A stretch of DNA of 64,000 bases from Acinetobacter sp. A47 (GTDB taxonomy: Bacteria; Pseudomonadota; Gammaproteobacteria; Pseudomonadales; Moraxellaceae). A program made the position numbers and the translations under genes. A model generated the notes under the pieces. It ran no database searches, was not told the DNA's origin, and was given only the letters and a program-made list of their open reading frames with translations. How positions within the stretch are numbered: the stretch's first letter is position 1; each line of letters begins with the position of its first letter. The stretch lies in NCBI RefSeq assembly GCF_000805455.1, contig NZ_JSUS01000071.1, positions 62,001 through 126,000 of the forward strand. Direction: 5' to 3'. This document shows, one piece after another, positions 26,522 through 35,389 of the stretch.

Positions 26522-26549
26522 TTATTCTGATTAAACTTTAGTAATTCGT

Positions 26550-27269
26550 TTAAACTTGTCGCTTTGCTATAGCTAAAACATGTCCAATATTTGTTACCAA
26601 TTTAGCATTTATTTGCAAAAAATCTTGTTGTAACTGCCCTAAAGGTTCATTCTCTTTGCCATAATCTTCAGTATTATATGTAAAAAATATTATTTTTTCC
26701 TGAAATCCAGAAGCTCTCAGCTTACTAGAGAAATCAAAAAAACATTCAAAAACCTCACAATCTTTAAAAGAATCTTTTCCTTTTTTTGATGGGGCTATAC
26801 ATTTATAGACCCTATCACTAGCTTTTAAAGTTTGATCATTTTCTCTACATAAAAGCTTACATGCAAATAGAAAATTCATTGAAAGCTGCTTTAAATTATT
26901 CTCTATCATATCAAATAAATTATGAGCAAAATTTTGCAAATTTGTCCCTAGCAAAAGATTAGATAAATGAATAAAAATTGCAGAATTTCGCTGGGTGTTC
27001 TTAAAAGAATTTTTTGCATCTGCAATTACTTTTTCAATATTATCATGCCATTCTTTATGCACTACTTCGTTCGCAATCAACCATACTTTATTGGATTTTT
27101 GCAAGTTAATAAGCTCACTAATCTCTGAAATATATTTTTCAGATAAAGCCTTTTGATGAGTTGAGTTTATTAAATTAAGAATTGAGCAAGTATCTACAAA
27201 AATCACCCTTTGAGGATTTTGTGAAATTTCAGAAATTATATCTGTCGCCTTAACGAATACTGTACTCAT
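26550..27269 (-). CDS. PIN-like nuclease domain protein
   Basis: A 239-residue protein that opens with a PIN-type strand and first acidic residue, RVIFVDTCSILNLIN (about 18-32). It continues with a second acidic site in LIANEVVHKEWHDN (about 62-75) and later acidic residues in KGKDSFKDCEVFECF (about 164-178) and FFTYNTEDYG (about 198-207). This is the order of metal-binding residues in PIN-like RNases (DUF4935 style). Its ATG overlaps the upstream 218-residue gene by 20 nt. Both genes are clearly A+T-richer than their neighbours. A toxin or defence RNase is the most likely role, but no experiment-like evidence is in the sequence. Confidence 0.65.
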   Translation of the reverse strand: MSTVFVKATDIISEISQNPQRVIFVDTCSILNLINSTHQKALSEKYISEISELINLQKSNKVWLIANEVVHKEWHDNIEKVIADAKNSFKNTQRNSAIFIHLSNLLLGTNLQNFAHNLFDMIENNLKQLSMNFLFACKLLCRENDQTLKASDRVYKCIAPSKKGKDSFKDCEVFECFFDFSSKLRASGFQEKIIFFTYNTEDYGKENEPLGQLQQDFLQINAKLVTNIGHVLAIAKRQV

Positions 27270-27906
27270 CTAAATATTCCAATAATCCCAGCCCAAACTC
27301 ATACTCTATTACTAAATCTAAAGCTCTATCTTCTTCCCAACCTTGTTCTATCAAAATCTTCTGTAAGAGATCAGTGTTAATTGATTTCGTCTTTGATAAA
27401 TCAAATGCAAGACAAATAAACTCATACCATCTTTTTCTATCGCATGGATGACTACTGCCTGTAGACATATTTGCTAGAGTTGAAAATCTTCTCAAACATT
27501 CTGCTACAGGTTTATTTAAAATATCCTCATCCTGTAAATCATCGTTAGTTATTGTAATACTTATATTATTTTTTTCAGATAAAGGAAGTAGGTAAATATC
27601 ATAAAATTCTGTTATTAAATCATTATATTGCTCTACCGTAAGCCAACCACTTTCTTTAGGAACAACATTTGGTATATATAAAGTTCTTTGATCTTTGAAA
27701 AATATAGTTAGTCCACAACTAGGTAATCTAGGATCTTCATTGCGCTCAAAACAATAAACATCTTCGCTCACGAACGATTTAGCATTTTGTTCTCTATCAT
27801 AACTTCTTTGCCAAGGCACTGTAATGCTATTAGTAATATCTTCAATGTAATTCTTCACATCTTCAATATTATTGAATGAAATAAAGACATCCTTATAAGT
27901 TTTCAC
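27250..27906 (-). CDS. Unknown partner of the PIN-like protein
   Basis: A 218-residue soluble protein of no family I recognise. It begins at a GTG (27904-27906) with a weak ribosome-binding site. The segment LRRFSTLANMSTGSSHPCDRKRW (in part) lies near residues 138-160, and the C-terminus QGWEEDRALDLVIEYEFGLG is helical. It overlaps the PIN-like gene by 20 nt, so they form one module; by position it could be an antitoxin or a specificity factor, although it is larger than usual antitoxins and shows no DNA-binding motif. Only 15 nt separate its start from the acnD terminator hairpin. Confidence 0.55.
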   Translation of the reverse strand: MKTYKDVFISFNNIEDVKNYIEDITNSITVPWQRSYDREQNAKSFVSEDVYCFERNEDPRLPSCGLTIFFKDQRTLYIPNVVPKESGWLTVEQYNDLITEFYDIYLLPLSEKNNISITITNDDLQDEDILNKPVAECLRRFSTLANMSTGSSHPCDRKRWYEFICLAFDLSKTKSINTDLLQKILIEQGWEEDRALDLVIEYEFGLGLLEYLDEYSIR

Positions 27907-27920
27907 TTTAATTTCTCATA

Positions 27921-27951
27921 AAAAACCCTATCATCAAGATAGGGCTTTTAT
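27921..27951 (-). terminator. Hairpin terminator of the prp/acnD operon
   Basis: CCCTATC / GATAGGG with flanking A and T runs (AAAAACCCTATC and GATAGGGCTTTTATT), loop ATCAA, 33 nt past the acnD stop. A possible promoter for the next genes, TTGATT-17 nt-TATCTT on the minus strand, overlaps it. Confidence 0.75.
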
Positions 27952-27983
27952 TAAGCAGAATCAATTACTTTCAGATCAAAGTA

Positions 27984-30590
27984 TTACGCCACCTGACCTT
28001 CTAAAAAGTCTTGCGCAAAACGCTGTAATACCCCACCCGCTTCATATACAGACACTTCTTCTTCAGTATCTAAACGACAGGTTACAGGCACTTCCAGAAT
28101 TTCTTCCTTACCATCCGCTGTGGCACGTTCAATCACCAAAGTTAAAGTCGAACGCGGCGCAATATTACCAATCACGCTATACAGCTCAGTACCATCTAGC
28201 TTTAAGGTTTTACGGTTCACACCCGGCTTAAACTCAAGCGGTAAAACACCCATACCCACCAAGTTAGTACGGTGAATACGCTCAAAACCTTCAGCCACAA
28301 TCGCTTCAACACCTGCAAGACGAACACCTTTCGCCGCCCAGTCACGGCTTGAACCCTGACCATAATCTGCACCCGCGATAATGATCAACGGTTGCTTACG
28401 GTTCATGTAGGTTTCAATCGCTTCCCACATCCGCATCACTTCGCCTTCAGGCTCTACACGTGCTTTTGAACCCTGCTTAATGGTGCCGTCGGAACGAACC
28501 ACCATTTCATTAAACAGTTTCGGGTTGGCAAAGGTCGCGCGCTGTGCCGTCAAATGGTCACCACGGTGCGTTGCATACGAGTTAAAGTCTTCTTCAGGTA
28601 CGCCCATTTTGTGCAGATATTCACCCGCAGCCGAATCCATCAGGATCGCATTTGATGGCGACAAGTGGTCGGTGGTGATGTTGTCACCCAAGATCGCCAA
28701 CGGACGCATATTGGCTAAAGTACGTGGTGCAGCCAACGCCCCTTCCCAATACGGAGGACGGCGGATGTAAGTACTTTGCGGACGCCAGTCGTATAACGGA
28801 CTTTCGGCTTGTTCAACTTCGCCCAAGTCAAACATTGGAATGTAGACTTTACGGAACTGTTCAGGCTTCACCGCTTCTTTCACAAGTGCATCAATTTCAG
28901 CATCCGACGGCCAGATATCTTTCAGGTAAATCGGCTTACCGTCTTTGTCATGACCTAACGCATCTTTTTCGATGTCAAAACGAATCGTTCCTGCAATTGC
29001 ATAGGCCACAACCAACGGCGGGGATGCCAGGAATGCCTGTTTTGCGTATGGATGGATACGGCCATCGAAGTTACGGTTACCCGAAAGTACCGCAGTTGCA
29101 TACAGGTCACGATCAATGATTTCTTGCTGAATCACGGGATCAAGTGCGCCTGACATGCCGTTACAGGTGGTACAAGCATAAGCCACGATACCAAAGCCCA
29201 GCTTCTCAAGGTCTTTGAGTACACCCGCTTCTTCAAGATACAGTGCAGCCGCTTTTGAACCCGGTGCAAATGAGGATTTCACCCAAGGTTTACGCACCAA
29301 GCCCAGCTCATTAGCCTTACGAGCCAACAGACCTGCCGCCACGGTATTACGTGGGTTAGAGGTATTGGTACAAGAGGTAATGGCCGCAATAATGATTGCG
29401 CCATCTGGCATTAAGCCATCGCTACGGTTCTCAACTACACCGGCAATGCCTTTTTCTTTCAAGTCAGCGGTAGAGACACGTGCATGCGGGTTTGATGGCC
29501 CTGCAATGTTACGGGTCACCGTTGAAAGGTCAAAACGAAGGACACGTGGGTACTCCGCTTGGGTCATATCCGATGCCCAAAGACCGATTTCTTTGGCATA
29601 TTGTTCAACCAAGGCCACTTGCGCATCTTCACGACCGGTCAGACGTAAATAGTCGATGGTATTCTGGTCGATATAGAACATCGCCGCAGTTGCGCCATAT
29701 TCAGGGGTCATATTCGAGATGGTGGCACGGTCGCCCACCGACATGCTGTCAGCACCTTCACCGAAGAACTCTAAATAAGCACCAACAACACGCTCTTTAC
29801 GCAAGAACTCGGTCAATGCCAACACGATATCAGTTGCGGTGATACCGGCCTGACGCTGACCCACCAGCTCAACCCCGATGATGTCTGGCAGACGCATCCA
29901 GGATGCGCGACCAAGCATCACGTTTTCAGCTTCCAGACCACCGACACCGACTGAAATCACGCCAAGCGCATCGGTATGTGGGGTATGTGAATCTGTACCG
30001 ACACAGGTATCCGGGAACGCCAAACCCTCACGGTTTTGGATCACCGGAGACATTTTCTCCAGGTTGATCTGATGCATGATGCCGTTACCCGCAGGGATCA
30101 CGTCAACATTTTTAAAGGCAGTCTTGGTCCACTCAATAAAGTGGAAACGGTCTTCATTACGACGGTCTTCTACGGCACGGTTTTTCTCAAAGGCATCCGG
30201 ATCAAAACCACCATATTCCACTGCCAATGAATGGTCCACGATCAACTGGGTTGGCACCACTGGATTGACTTTAGATGGGTCACCGCCTTTATCGGCAATC
30301 GCATCACGCAAACCAGCAAGGTCAACCAATGCAGTTTGTCCCAAGATGTCGTGACAGACCACACGTGCCGGATACCACGGAAAATCGAGATCCTGACGGC
30401 GTTCAATCAGTTGGGTTAAATAGGCCGTTAAATTTTCGGCATCGGCTTTACGCACCAGCTGCTCGGCCAGTACTTTCGAGGTGTATGGCAGCTTTGCGTA
30501 TGCGCCTGGCTGAATATCTTCAACGGCTTGACGCACGTCATAATATTCGAGCTGGGTTCCTGCCAGCGGTTTACGGTATTTTGTGTTCAT
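27984..30590 (-). CDS. acnD: Fe/S-dependent 2-methylcitrate dehydratase AcnD
   Basis: An 868-residue aconitase-family enzyme; the N-terminus [20 protein letters not shown] and the operon identify it as AcnD rather than housekeeping AcnA/AcnB. It dehydrates 2-methylcitrate to 2-methylaconitate in propionate degradation. Cluster-binding cysteines are visible in IAAITSCTNTSNPRN (about 400-415) and YACTTCNGMSGALD (about 470-485), and the swivel-domain motif GADYGQGSSRDWAAKG near 735-750. The start overlaps the prpC stop by one base. The isomerase PrpF, which usually follows acnD, is not adjacent; an A+T-rich PIN module is found there. Confidence 0.93.
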   Translation of the reverse strand: MNTKYRKPLAGTQLEYYDVRQAVEDIQPGAYAKLPYTSKVLAEQLVRKADAENLTAYLTQLIERRQDLDFPWYPARVVCHDILGQTALVDLAGLRDAIADKGGDPSKVNPVVPTQLIVDHSLAVEYGGFDPDAFEKNRAVEDRRNEDRFHFIEWTKTAFKNVDVIPAGNGIMHQINLEKMSPVIQNREGLAFPDTCVGTDSHTPHTDALGVISVGVGGLEAENVMLGRASWMRLPDIIGVELVGQRQAGITATDIVLALTEFLRKERVVGAYLEFFGEGADSMSVGDRATISNMTPEYGATAAMFYIDQNTIDYLRLTGREDAQVALVEQYAKEIGLWASDMTQAEYPRVLRFDLSTVTRNIAGPSNPHARVSTADLKEKGIAGVVENRSDGLMPDGAIIIAAITSCTNTSNPRNTVAAGLLARKANELGLVRKPWVKSSFAPGSKAAALYLEEAGVLKDLEKLGFGIVAYACTTCNGMSGALDPVIQQEIIDRDLYATAVLSGNRNFDGRIHPYAKQAFLASPPLVVAYAIAGTIRFDIEKDALGHDKDGKPIYLKDIWPSDAEIDALVKEAVKPEQFRKVYIPMFDLGEVEQAESPLYDWRPQSTYIRRPPYWEGALAAPRTLANMRPLAILGDNITTDHLSPSNAILMDSAAGEYLHKMGVPEEDFNSYATHRGDHLTAQRATFANPKLFNEMVVRSDGTIKQGSKARVEPEGEVMRMWEAIETYMNRKQPLIIIAGADYGQGSSRDWAAKGVRLAGVEAIVAEGFERIHRTNLVGMGVLPLEFKPGVNRKTLKLDGTELYSVIGNIAPRSTLTLVIERATADGKEEILEVPVTCRLDTEEEVSVYEAGGVLQRFAQDFLEGQVA

Positions 30591-31747
30591 TAACCACGCT
30601 CCGCCAATGGTTTGAATTCAAGGTTTTCAGGGCCGGTATAGTTGGCGCTTGGACGAATGATCTTGCCGTCCTGACGTTGTTCAATCACGTGTGCAGACCA
30701 GCCCGCAGTACGTGCAATCACGAATAATGGCGTGAACATGGCCGTTGGGACACCCATCAAGTGATAGCTTACTGCACTGAACCAGTCGAGGTTCGGGAAC
30801 ATGTTCTTCACTTCTTTCATCACTGCTTCTAAACGTTCCGCAATCAAATACATCTTGGTATTTTCTTGCGCTTGGGCCAGTTCACGCGCCACTTGCTTGA
30901 TCACTTCGTTACGTGGATCAGACACGGTATAGACTGGGTGACCAAAACCGATGACCACTTCTTTATTTTCAACACGTTTACGAATGTCTGCTTCGGCTTC
31001 ATCGGCATTGTCATAGCGCTGCTGAATCACGAATGCCACTTCATTGGCACCACCATGTTTAGGGCCACGCAATGCACCAATCCCGCCGGTAATGGCCGAG
31101 TACATGTCTGAACCTGTGCCTGCCACCACACGTGAGGTAAAGGTTGAGGCATTGAACTCATGCTCTGCATACAGAATCAAAGAGGTATGCATGGCCTGAA
31201 TCCATTGTTCCGAAGGCTTTTCACCATGCAGGAGATGCAAGAAATGTGCAGCAATCGAGTCATCATCGGTTTCAACTTCGATACGACGGCCGTTATTACT
31301 GAAGTGGTACCAGTACAGCAGCATTGAACCCAGACTTGCCATCAATTTGTCAGCAATGTCTTTGGCACCTGCTTCATTGTGGTCTTCATGTTCTGGGGTT
31401 AGGCAACCCAGTACAGAGACACCGGTACGCATCACATCCATTGGATGGGCAGATGGCGGCAGTTGCTCAAGTGCGGTTTTCAGTGCTGCCGGTAAGCCAC
31501 GGAGTGCCTTTAATTTTGCTTTATAGGCTTTGAGTTCCGCTTTGTTTGGAAGTTTGCCGTGTACCAGCAGGTGGGCCACTTCTTCAAACTGGCTGCCTGC
31601 GGCAAGGTCGAGAATGTCATATCCGCGGTAGTGTAAGTCGTTACCGCTACGGCCTACGGTACAGAGTGCGGTGTTGCCAGCGACTTGTCCGCTAAGGGCC
31701 ACTGATTTTTTTGGTTTGAAGCCTGTTGTTGTTTCATTACTGCTCAT
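30590..31747 (-). CDS. prpC: 2-methylcitrate synthase PrpC
   Basis: A 385-residue citrate-synthase-family enzyme that condenses propionyl-CoA with oxaloacetate. Motifs include [20 protein letters not shown] (about 42-61), [20 protein letters not shown] (about 190-209) with an active-site His, [13 protein letters not shown] (about 222-234), [14 protein letters not shown] (about 270-283) and [14 protein letters not shown] (about 320-333) with the catalytic Asp. It lies between prpB and acnD and is translationally coupled to acnD (TAATG). The 330-nt gap to prpB upstream holds repeat elements. Confidence 0.94.
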   Translation of the reverse strand: MSSNETTTGFKPKKSVALSGQVAGNTALCTVGRSGNDLHYRGYDILDLAAGSQFEEVAHLLVHGKLPNKAELKAYKAKLKALRGLPAALKTALEQLPPSAHPMDVMRTGVSVLGCLTPEHEDHNEAGAKDIADKLMASLGSMLLYWYHFSNNGRRIEVETDDDSIAAHFLHLLHGEKPSEQWIQAMHTSLILYAEHEFNASTFTSRVVAGTGSDMYSAITGGIGALRGPKHGGANEVAFVIQQRYDNADEAEADIRKRVENKEVVIGFGHPVYTVSDPRNEVIKQVARELAQAQENTKMYLIAERLEAVMKEVKNMFPNLDWFSAVSYHLMGVPTAMFTPLFVIARTAGWSAHVIEQRQDGKIIRPSANYTGPENLEFKPLAERG

Positions 31748-31799
31748 AAGATTGTCCTTTTTATATCCTTAGGTGAATTTCGTAGCGGTGTCTTACCGA

Positions 31800-31962
31800 A
31801 CTCTCATCTTATTTGAGGATAAGCCTTCGGCCGGACTTACTTTTGATGGATTAAAAGTAAGCAAAAATCCTTTGTTGGCCTGACGGTACTTCCTGAGCAA
31901 CTTCAAAGTATCGCTTTGAAAGCAGCGCAAGGCAGCCCAACGTGGCGGCATCCATGCCGCCT
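31800..31962 (-). repeat. Dispersed intergenic repeat, copy 1 (multi-hairpin element)
   Basis: This block between prpB and prpC contains the stem-loops CTTACTTTT/AAAAGTAAG (31836-31861) and GGCGGCA-TCCA-TGCCGCC (31944-31961). Read on the minus strand it follows the same order as the block at 37222-37360: GGATGCCGCC, a GTTGnnCA-type region, GGAAGTAC, CAACAAAGGATTTTTG, then a TTACTTTT/AAAAGTAA hairpin. The two are therefore diverged copies of one noncoding element, in opposite orientations. Confidence 0.65.
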
Positions 31963-32036
31963 TCACGATCATTAATACTTTCATGAAACTGATAAAAATA
32001 CTTTTTTATCTCTACTAGAAAGTCTTAAATTCGTGA
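31963..32036. other. Rest of the prpB-prpC gap
   Basis: A+T-rich sequence between the two repeats. It contains no gene; a promoter for prpC is possible but not evident. Confidence 0.4.
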
Positions 32037-32072
32037 AATCCCTCTCCCTCTGGGGGAGGTTAGGAGGGGGCG
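32037..32072. repeat. CCCTCTCCCTC-type palindromic intergenic repeat
   Basis: ATCCCTCTCCCTCTGGGGGAGG followed by TTAGGAGGGGGCG: C+T-rich and G+A-rich arms can pair (CCTCTCCC with GGGGGAGG-like sequence). This kind of repeat occurs in many proteobacterial intergenic regions. It lies just 3 nt beyond the prpB stop codon and may end or stabilise the prpB message. Quoted in two parts because of length. Confidence 0.55.
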
Positions 32073-32075
32073 AAA

Positions 32076-32960
32076 TTATTTATTCTTCGCAAAAGTTCCA
32101 TCAAGATATTGTTCAAATGCATGGTAATTAATGCGTTCATACAATTCTTGGCGGGTTTGCATGGTATCGACCACATTTTTTTGCGTGCCTTCTTTACGCA
32201 ACGTCTCATAAACATTTTCTGCGGCCTTGTTCATGGCACGGAAGGCTGAAAGTGGATACAGCGCAATGCTGACATCGGCAGAAGCCAGCTCGTCCGTGGT
32301 AAATAATGGGGTTGAGCCAAATTCGGTGATATTGGCTAAAACAGGCACTTTGGTGGCATTTGCAAACTGCTTATACATCGCCAATTCAGTAATCGCTTCC
32401 GGGAACAGCATGTCTGCACCCGCTTCGATATACGCCCCGGCACGGTCAATCGCAGCCTGCAAGCCTTCAACTGCAAGCGCATCGGTACGTGCCATGATCA
32501 CAAAACTGTCATCGGTACGGGCATCAACTGCGGCTTTAATACGATCGACCATTTCTTGCTGGGTGACGATGGCTTTATTCGGACGGTGACCGCAACGCTT
32601 GGCACCCACCTGGTCTTCGATATGCATGGCAGCAGCACCAAACTTGATCATCGACTTGGTGGTCCGTGCGATATTAAAGGCAGAAGCACCGAAACCGGTG
32701 TCGACATCGACCAGTAACGGCAGGTCACAGACATCGGTAATACGGCGTACATCGGTCAGCACATCATCAAGGTTACTGATGCCCAGATCTGGCAAGCCCA
32801 AAGAGCCTGCGGCAACACCACCGCCCGACAAATAGATCGCCTTGTAGCCTGCACGCTTTGCCAATAACGCATGGTTGGCATTGATCGCACCCACCACCTG
32901 TAATGGTTTTTCATTTGCGACCGCGTCGCGGAATAGCTGACCAGCTGACTGTTTAGCCAT
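32076..32960 (-). CDS. prpB: 2-methylisocitrate lyase PrpB
   Basis: A 294-residue isocitrate-lyase-superfamily enzyme that splits 2-methylisocitrate into pyruvate and succinate. The conserved metal- and substrate-binding segment is [19 protein letters not shown] (about 80-98), followed by [20 protein letters not shown] with the active-site Cys in KRCGH (about 115-127), and later [15 protein letters not shown]. The ATG at 32958-32960 is chosen because AAGGAG sits about 9 nt upstream; an extension of 19 residues upstream has no homology-like features. The start overlaps the 3' end of the GntR gene by 8 nt. Confidence 0.94.
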   Translation of the reverse strand: MAKQSAGQLFRDAVANEKPLQVVGAINANHALLAKRAGYKAIYLSGGGVAAGSLGLPDLGISNLDDVLTDVRRITDVCDLPLLVDVDTGFGASAFNIARTTKSMIKFGAAAMHIEDQVGAKRCGHRPNKAIVTQQEMVDRIKAAVDARTDDSFVIMARTDALAVEGLQAAIDRAGAYIEAGADMLFPEAITELAMYKQFANATKVPVLANITEFGSTPLFTTDELASADVSIALYPLSAFRAMNKAAENVYETLRKEGTQKNVVDTMQTRQELYERINYHAFEQYLDGTFAKNK

Positions 32961-33663
32961 GTTGTTGTTCTCCTTGATTTTGCAGCAATGTCTGCTCAAC
33001 AATTTTGTAGGATGCATTGATGTGACGATGCATCAGCATTTCAGCCAGTTCACCGTCACCTTCAGCAATCGCATCTAATATGCGGATATGTTCTTCCCAG
33101 GCCTTGCCCGGACGATCCGGGGTATTGGAAAACTGGATACGGTACATACGGATGAGGTGATACAGCTCATCACATAACATTTTTTCGAGGGTTTTGTTGC
33201 CACTGCTTTTGATAATGCAGTAATGGAAGTCATCCTGACCTTCTTGCAGATAGTAGCCTTTACCGGCTTTAAAATTTTCATCCTCGGCATGCATGCGCAA
33301 TACATCCCGCAGGGCCAGAATCTGTTTCTTGTCAATATGCTGCGCGGCCAGTTTACAGGCCAGACCTTCTAATGATGCACGGATTTGATAGAGCTCCTGA
33401 AACTGTTGCAGTGACAGTGACACAACACGCGCACCGACATGGGCGGTTCGTTCCACCAGTTTCTGCCCTTCCAGACGGTGAATGGCTTCACGTAACGGGC
33501 CCCGGCTGATGCCATAAATACGGGCCAGTTCAGGTTCTGAAATCTTGCTGCCCGCAGGGATCTGTCCCAACACAATTGCCGACTGGATTTGCTTGAATAC
33601 GTGTTCCGTCAGGGTCACTCCCTGACTGGTGCTGAGGGCTTGAGGAACCAGGGTATCTTGCAT
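32953..33663 (-). CDS. GntR/FCD-family regulator of the propionate operon
   Basis: A 236-residue regulator starting [15 protein letters not shown] at the ATG at 33661-33663. The winged helix-turn-helix is at about 20-80 ([29 protein letters not shown], in part) and the C-terminal all-helical FCD effector domain at about 95-225 ([33 protein letters not shown]). It is the first gene of the prpB-prpC-acnD operon. A longer frame exists upstream but runs through operator-like palindromes and is unlikely to be coding. Two perfect ATTGTCGACAAT palindromes and one variant upstream suggest autoregulation; the effector is probably a methylcitrate-cycle intermediate. Confidence 0.88.
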   Translation of the reverse strand: MQDTLVPQALSTSQGVTLTEHVFKQIQSAIVLGQIPAGSKISEPELARIYGISRGPLREAIHRLEGQKLVERTAHVGARVVSLSLQQFQELYQIRASLEGLACKLAAQHIDKKQILALRDVLRMHAEDENFKAGKGYYLQEGQDDFHYCIIKSSGNKTLEKMLCDELYHLIRMYRIQFSNTPDRPGKAWEEHIRILDAIAEGDGELAEMLMHRHINASYKIVEQTLLQNQGEQQHG

Positions 33664-33675
33664 ATTGTCGACAAT
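33664..33675. promoter_or_regulatory. GntR-type operator palindrome, copy 1
   Basis: ATTGTCGACAAT, a perfect 12-bp palindrome directly before the GntR start codon. It fits the FadR/VanR-type operator form seen with FCD-domain GntR proteins. Occupancy would block translation start or early elongation. Confidence 0.7.
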
Positions 33676-33726
33676 CTCTACAGTTTTGATGATTTTATAA
33701 CGGGGTCTCAGAAAAAATGCAATAGG

Positions 33727-33738
33727 ATTGTCGACAAT
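33727..33738. promoter_or_regulatory. GntR-type operator palindrome, copy 2
   Basis: A second perfect ATTGTCGACAAT. It is 63 bp from copy 1, about six helical turns, so two dimers could bind the same face of the DNA. Confidence 0.7.
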
Positions 33739-33928
33739 AAAAACGACTGTATCTTTCAGTCCTGCCGCTGAACAATCATCCGGCCAGTTATCTGCAGGGC
33801 GATAAAAATTGCTATAAACAAATGTAAAACAAATGCTTATAAAGAAAGTTCGGCAGGGTTTGATGCTCCGTGCTAACCGGTGTCCTGATGGCTGCAAGGT
33901 CAGGCTACGACCATGGTCGGACAGCCTG

Positions 33929-33940
33929 ATTGTAGACAAT
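33929..33940. promoter_or_regulatory. GntR-type operator palindrome, copy 3 (variant)
   Basis: ATTGTAGACAAT has one change from the other two copies. It is closer to the divergent aminotransferase gene (start 34115), so the regulator may also act there. Confidence 0.5.
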
Positions 33941-34114
33941 CCTTATAATTGAATCATCCCGACCAGTTTTGTCAGTAAATACTGCACCAAAATGTAAATA
34001 ACAGCGTGCTTCAAGCAGTCTTTATTGATACATTATTGGGCATCAAAGGTTCCGCGCCTGAAGCGCCAGCCTCCCCAGACATCCATGCACTTTGTTGAAG
34101 AAAAGGACATTTTA

Positions 34115-35329
34115 ATGTTTCAACATATCCCACCTTATGCAGGCGATCCGATCCTTTCACTCATGGAACAGTTCAATGCTGATTCGCGTGCTGAAAAGGT
34201 AAACCTCAGTATTGGTTTGTACTATAACGAAGACAGTATCGTTCCTCAGCTTGATACCATTATTGAAGCGCAAAAACGTATTGCCCCTAAAAACACGCAA
34301 ACCAAGCTTTATTTACCAATGGAAGGTTTCAAGCCTTATCGTGATGCGATTCAAGCGTTATTGTTTGGTGCAAATAGCCCAGCCGTTAAAGCTGGCCGTG
34401 CTGTGACGATTCAAACACTTGGTGGTTCAGGTGCCTTAAAAGTCGGTGCGGACTTCTTAAAAGCTTATTTCCCGAATTCTGACGTTTGGGTGAGCCAGCC
34501 AACCTGGGATAACCACGTTGCCATCTTCAATGGCGCTGGCATCAAGACTCATTTCTACCCGTATTTCGATGCAGAAACGCGTGGTGTAGATTTTGACGGG
34601 ATGTTGTCGACCTTAAAAACCTTGCCAGAACAAAGCATCGTGTTATTGCACCCATGCTGCCATAACCCAACCGGTGCTGACTTGAACCCGGCACAATGGG
34701 ATCAAGTGATTGTGGTATTAAAAGAACGTAACCTGATTCCGTTCCTTGACATCGCCTATCAAGGTTTTGGCGATGGTATGGAACAGGATGCGTATGCCAT
34801 CCGTGCCCTAGACCAAGCCGGTCTGAACTTCATTGTCAGCAACTCGTTCTCTAAAATTTTCTCACTTTACGGTGAGCGTGTTGGTGGTTTGACCTTCGTA
34901 TGTGACGATGCAACAGCTGCTCAGTGCACCTTCGGCCAGTTGAAAGCAACTGTACGTCGTATCTACTCTAGCCCTCCTACAACAGGTGCCTGGTTGGTTG
35001 ATGAAGTGTTAAATGACGCTGAACTTAACCAGCAATGGCAAGGTGAAGTCAAAGAGATGCGTGAACGTATTATCAAAATGCGTAGCATCTTGAAGGATGA
35101 GTTGACGAAAGCCCTGCCTGACCGTGACTTTAGCTACCTGGTCAACCAAAAAGGCATGTTCAGCTACACCGGTTTAACCGCTGAGCAAGTGGATATTCTA
35201 CGTGAAGAATATGCCATCTACCTGGTACGCAGTGGCCGTATCTGTGTGGCTGGTCTGAACATGAACAATGTGTACAAGGTTGCCAACGCCATGGCTGAAG
35301 TCTTGGCAAAATCTGCTGCAACCGCTTAA
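34115..35329 (+). CDS. tyrB: Aromatic amino acid aminotransferase (TyrB/AspC family)
   Basis: A 404-residue class I aminotransferase that transfers amino groups between aromatic amino acids or aspartate and 2-oxoglutarate using PLP. The N-terminus [19 protein letters not shown] is typical of TyrB/AspC. Other motifs are [16 protein letters not shown] (PLP phosphate contact), [15 protein letters not shown] (about 190-204), [14 protein letters not shown] and the PLP Lys in [18 protein letters not shown] (about 247-264). ATG at 34115 has AAGGA 8 nt upstream; a longer frame from 34025 has no such support. It is followed by a strong terminator. TyrB over AspC is judged from the genomic neighbourhood in Acinetobacter. 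Confidence 0.9.
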   Translation: MFQHIPPYAGDPILSLMEQFNADSRAEKVNLSIGLYYNEDSIVPQLDTIIEAQKRIAPKNTQTKLYLPMEGFKPYRDAIQALLFGANSPAVKAGRAVTIQTLGGSGALKVGADFLKAYFPNSDVWVSQPTWDNHVAIFNGAGIKTHFYPYFDAETRGVDFDGMLSTLKTLPEQSIVLLHPCCHNPTGADLNPAQWDQVIVVLKERNLIPFLDIAYQGFGDGMEQDAYAIRALDQAGLNFIVSNSFSKIFSLYGERVGGLTFVCDDATAAQCTFGQLKATVRRIYSSPPTTGAWLVDEVLNDAELNQQWQGEVKEMRERIIKMRSILKDELTKALPDRDFSYLVNQKGMFSYTGLTAEQVDILREEYAIYLVRSGRICVAGLNMNNVYKVANAMAEVLAKSAATA

Positions 35330-35341
35330 GTTGTCACATCT

Positions 35342-35369
35342 AAAAAAGGCGCTTCAAGCGCCTTTTTTT
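35342..35369. terminator. Rho-independent terminator between aminotransferase and dld
   Basis: AAAAAAGGCGC-TTCAA-GCGCCTTTTTTT, a G+C-rich stem with a T run on both strands, lies between convergent genes and can end both transcripts. Confidence 0.93.
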
Positions 35370-35389
35370 ATGGCTGGTTTGATTGCACT

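Larger units (their letters stand above)
33664..34114. other. Divergent intergenic region prp regulator / aminotransferase
   Basis: A 451-nt gap with promoters for both directions. Besides the three palindromes I see no gene; AAGGA at about 34103-34107 is the ribosome-binding site of the aminotransferase. Promoter hexamers are not clear. Confidence 0.5.

Noticed and set aside
28724..30727. Long plus-strand open frames opposite acnD and prpC
   Set aside because: They are antisense shadows of well-supported genes and show no family features or start signals.
31990..32072. CRISPR-like repeats in the prpB-prpC gap
   Set aside because: Only single palindromic elements occur; there is no regular repeat-spacer pattern and no cas gene in the window.
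33664..33939. N-terminal extension of the propionate GntR regulator
   Set aside because: It covers operator palindromes and has no family-like sequence; the GntR fold starts after the ATG at 33661-33663.
34025..34114. N-terminal extension of the aromatic aminotransferase
   Set aside because: No ribosome-binding site, and the family N-terminus begins at 34115 with AAGGA in place.
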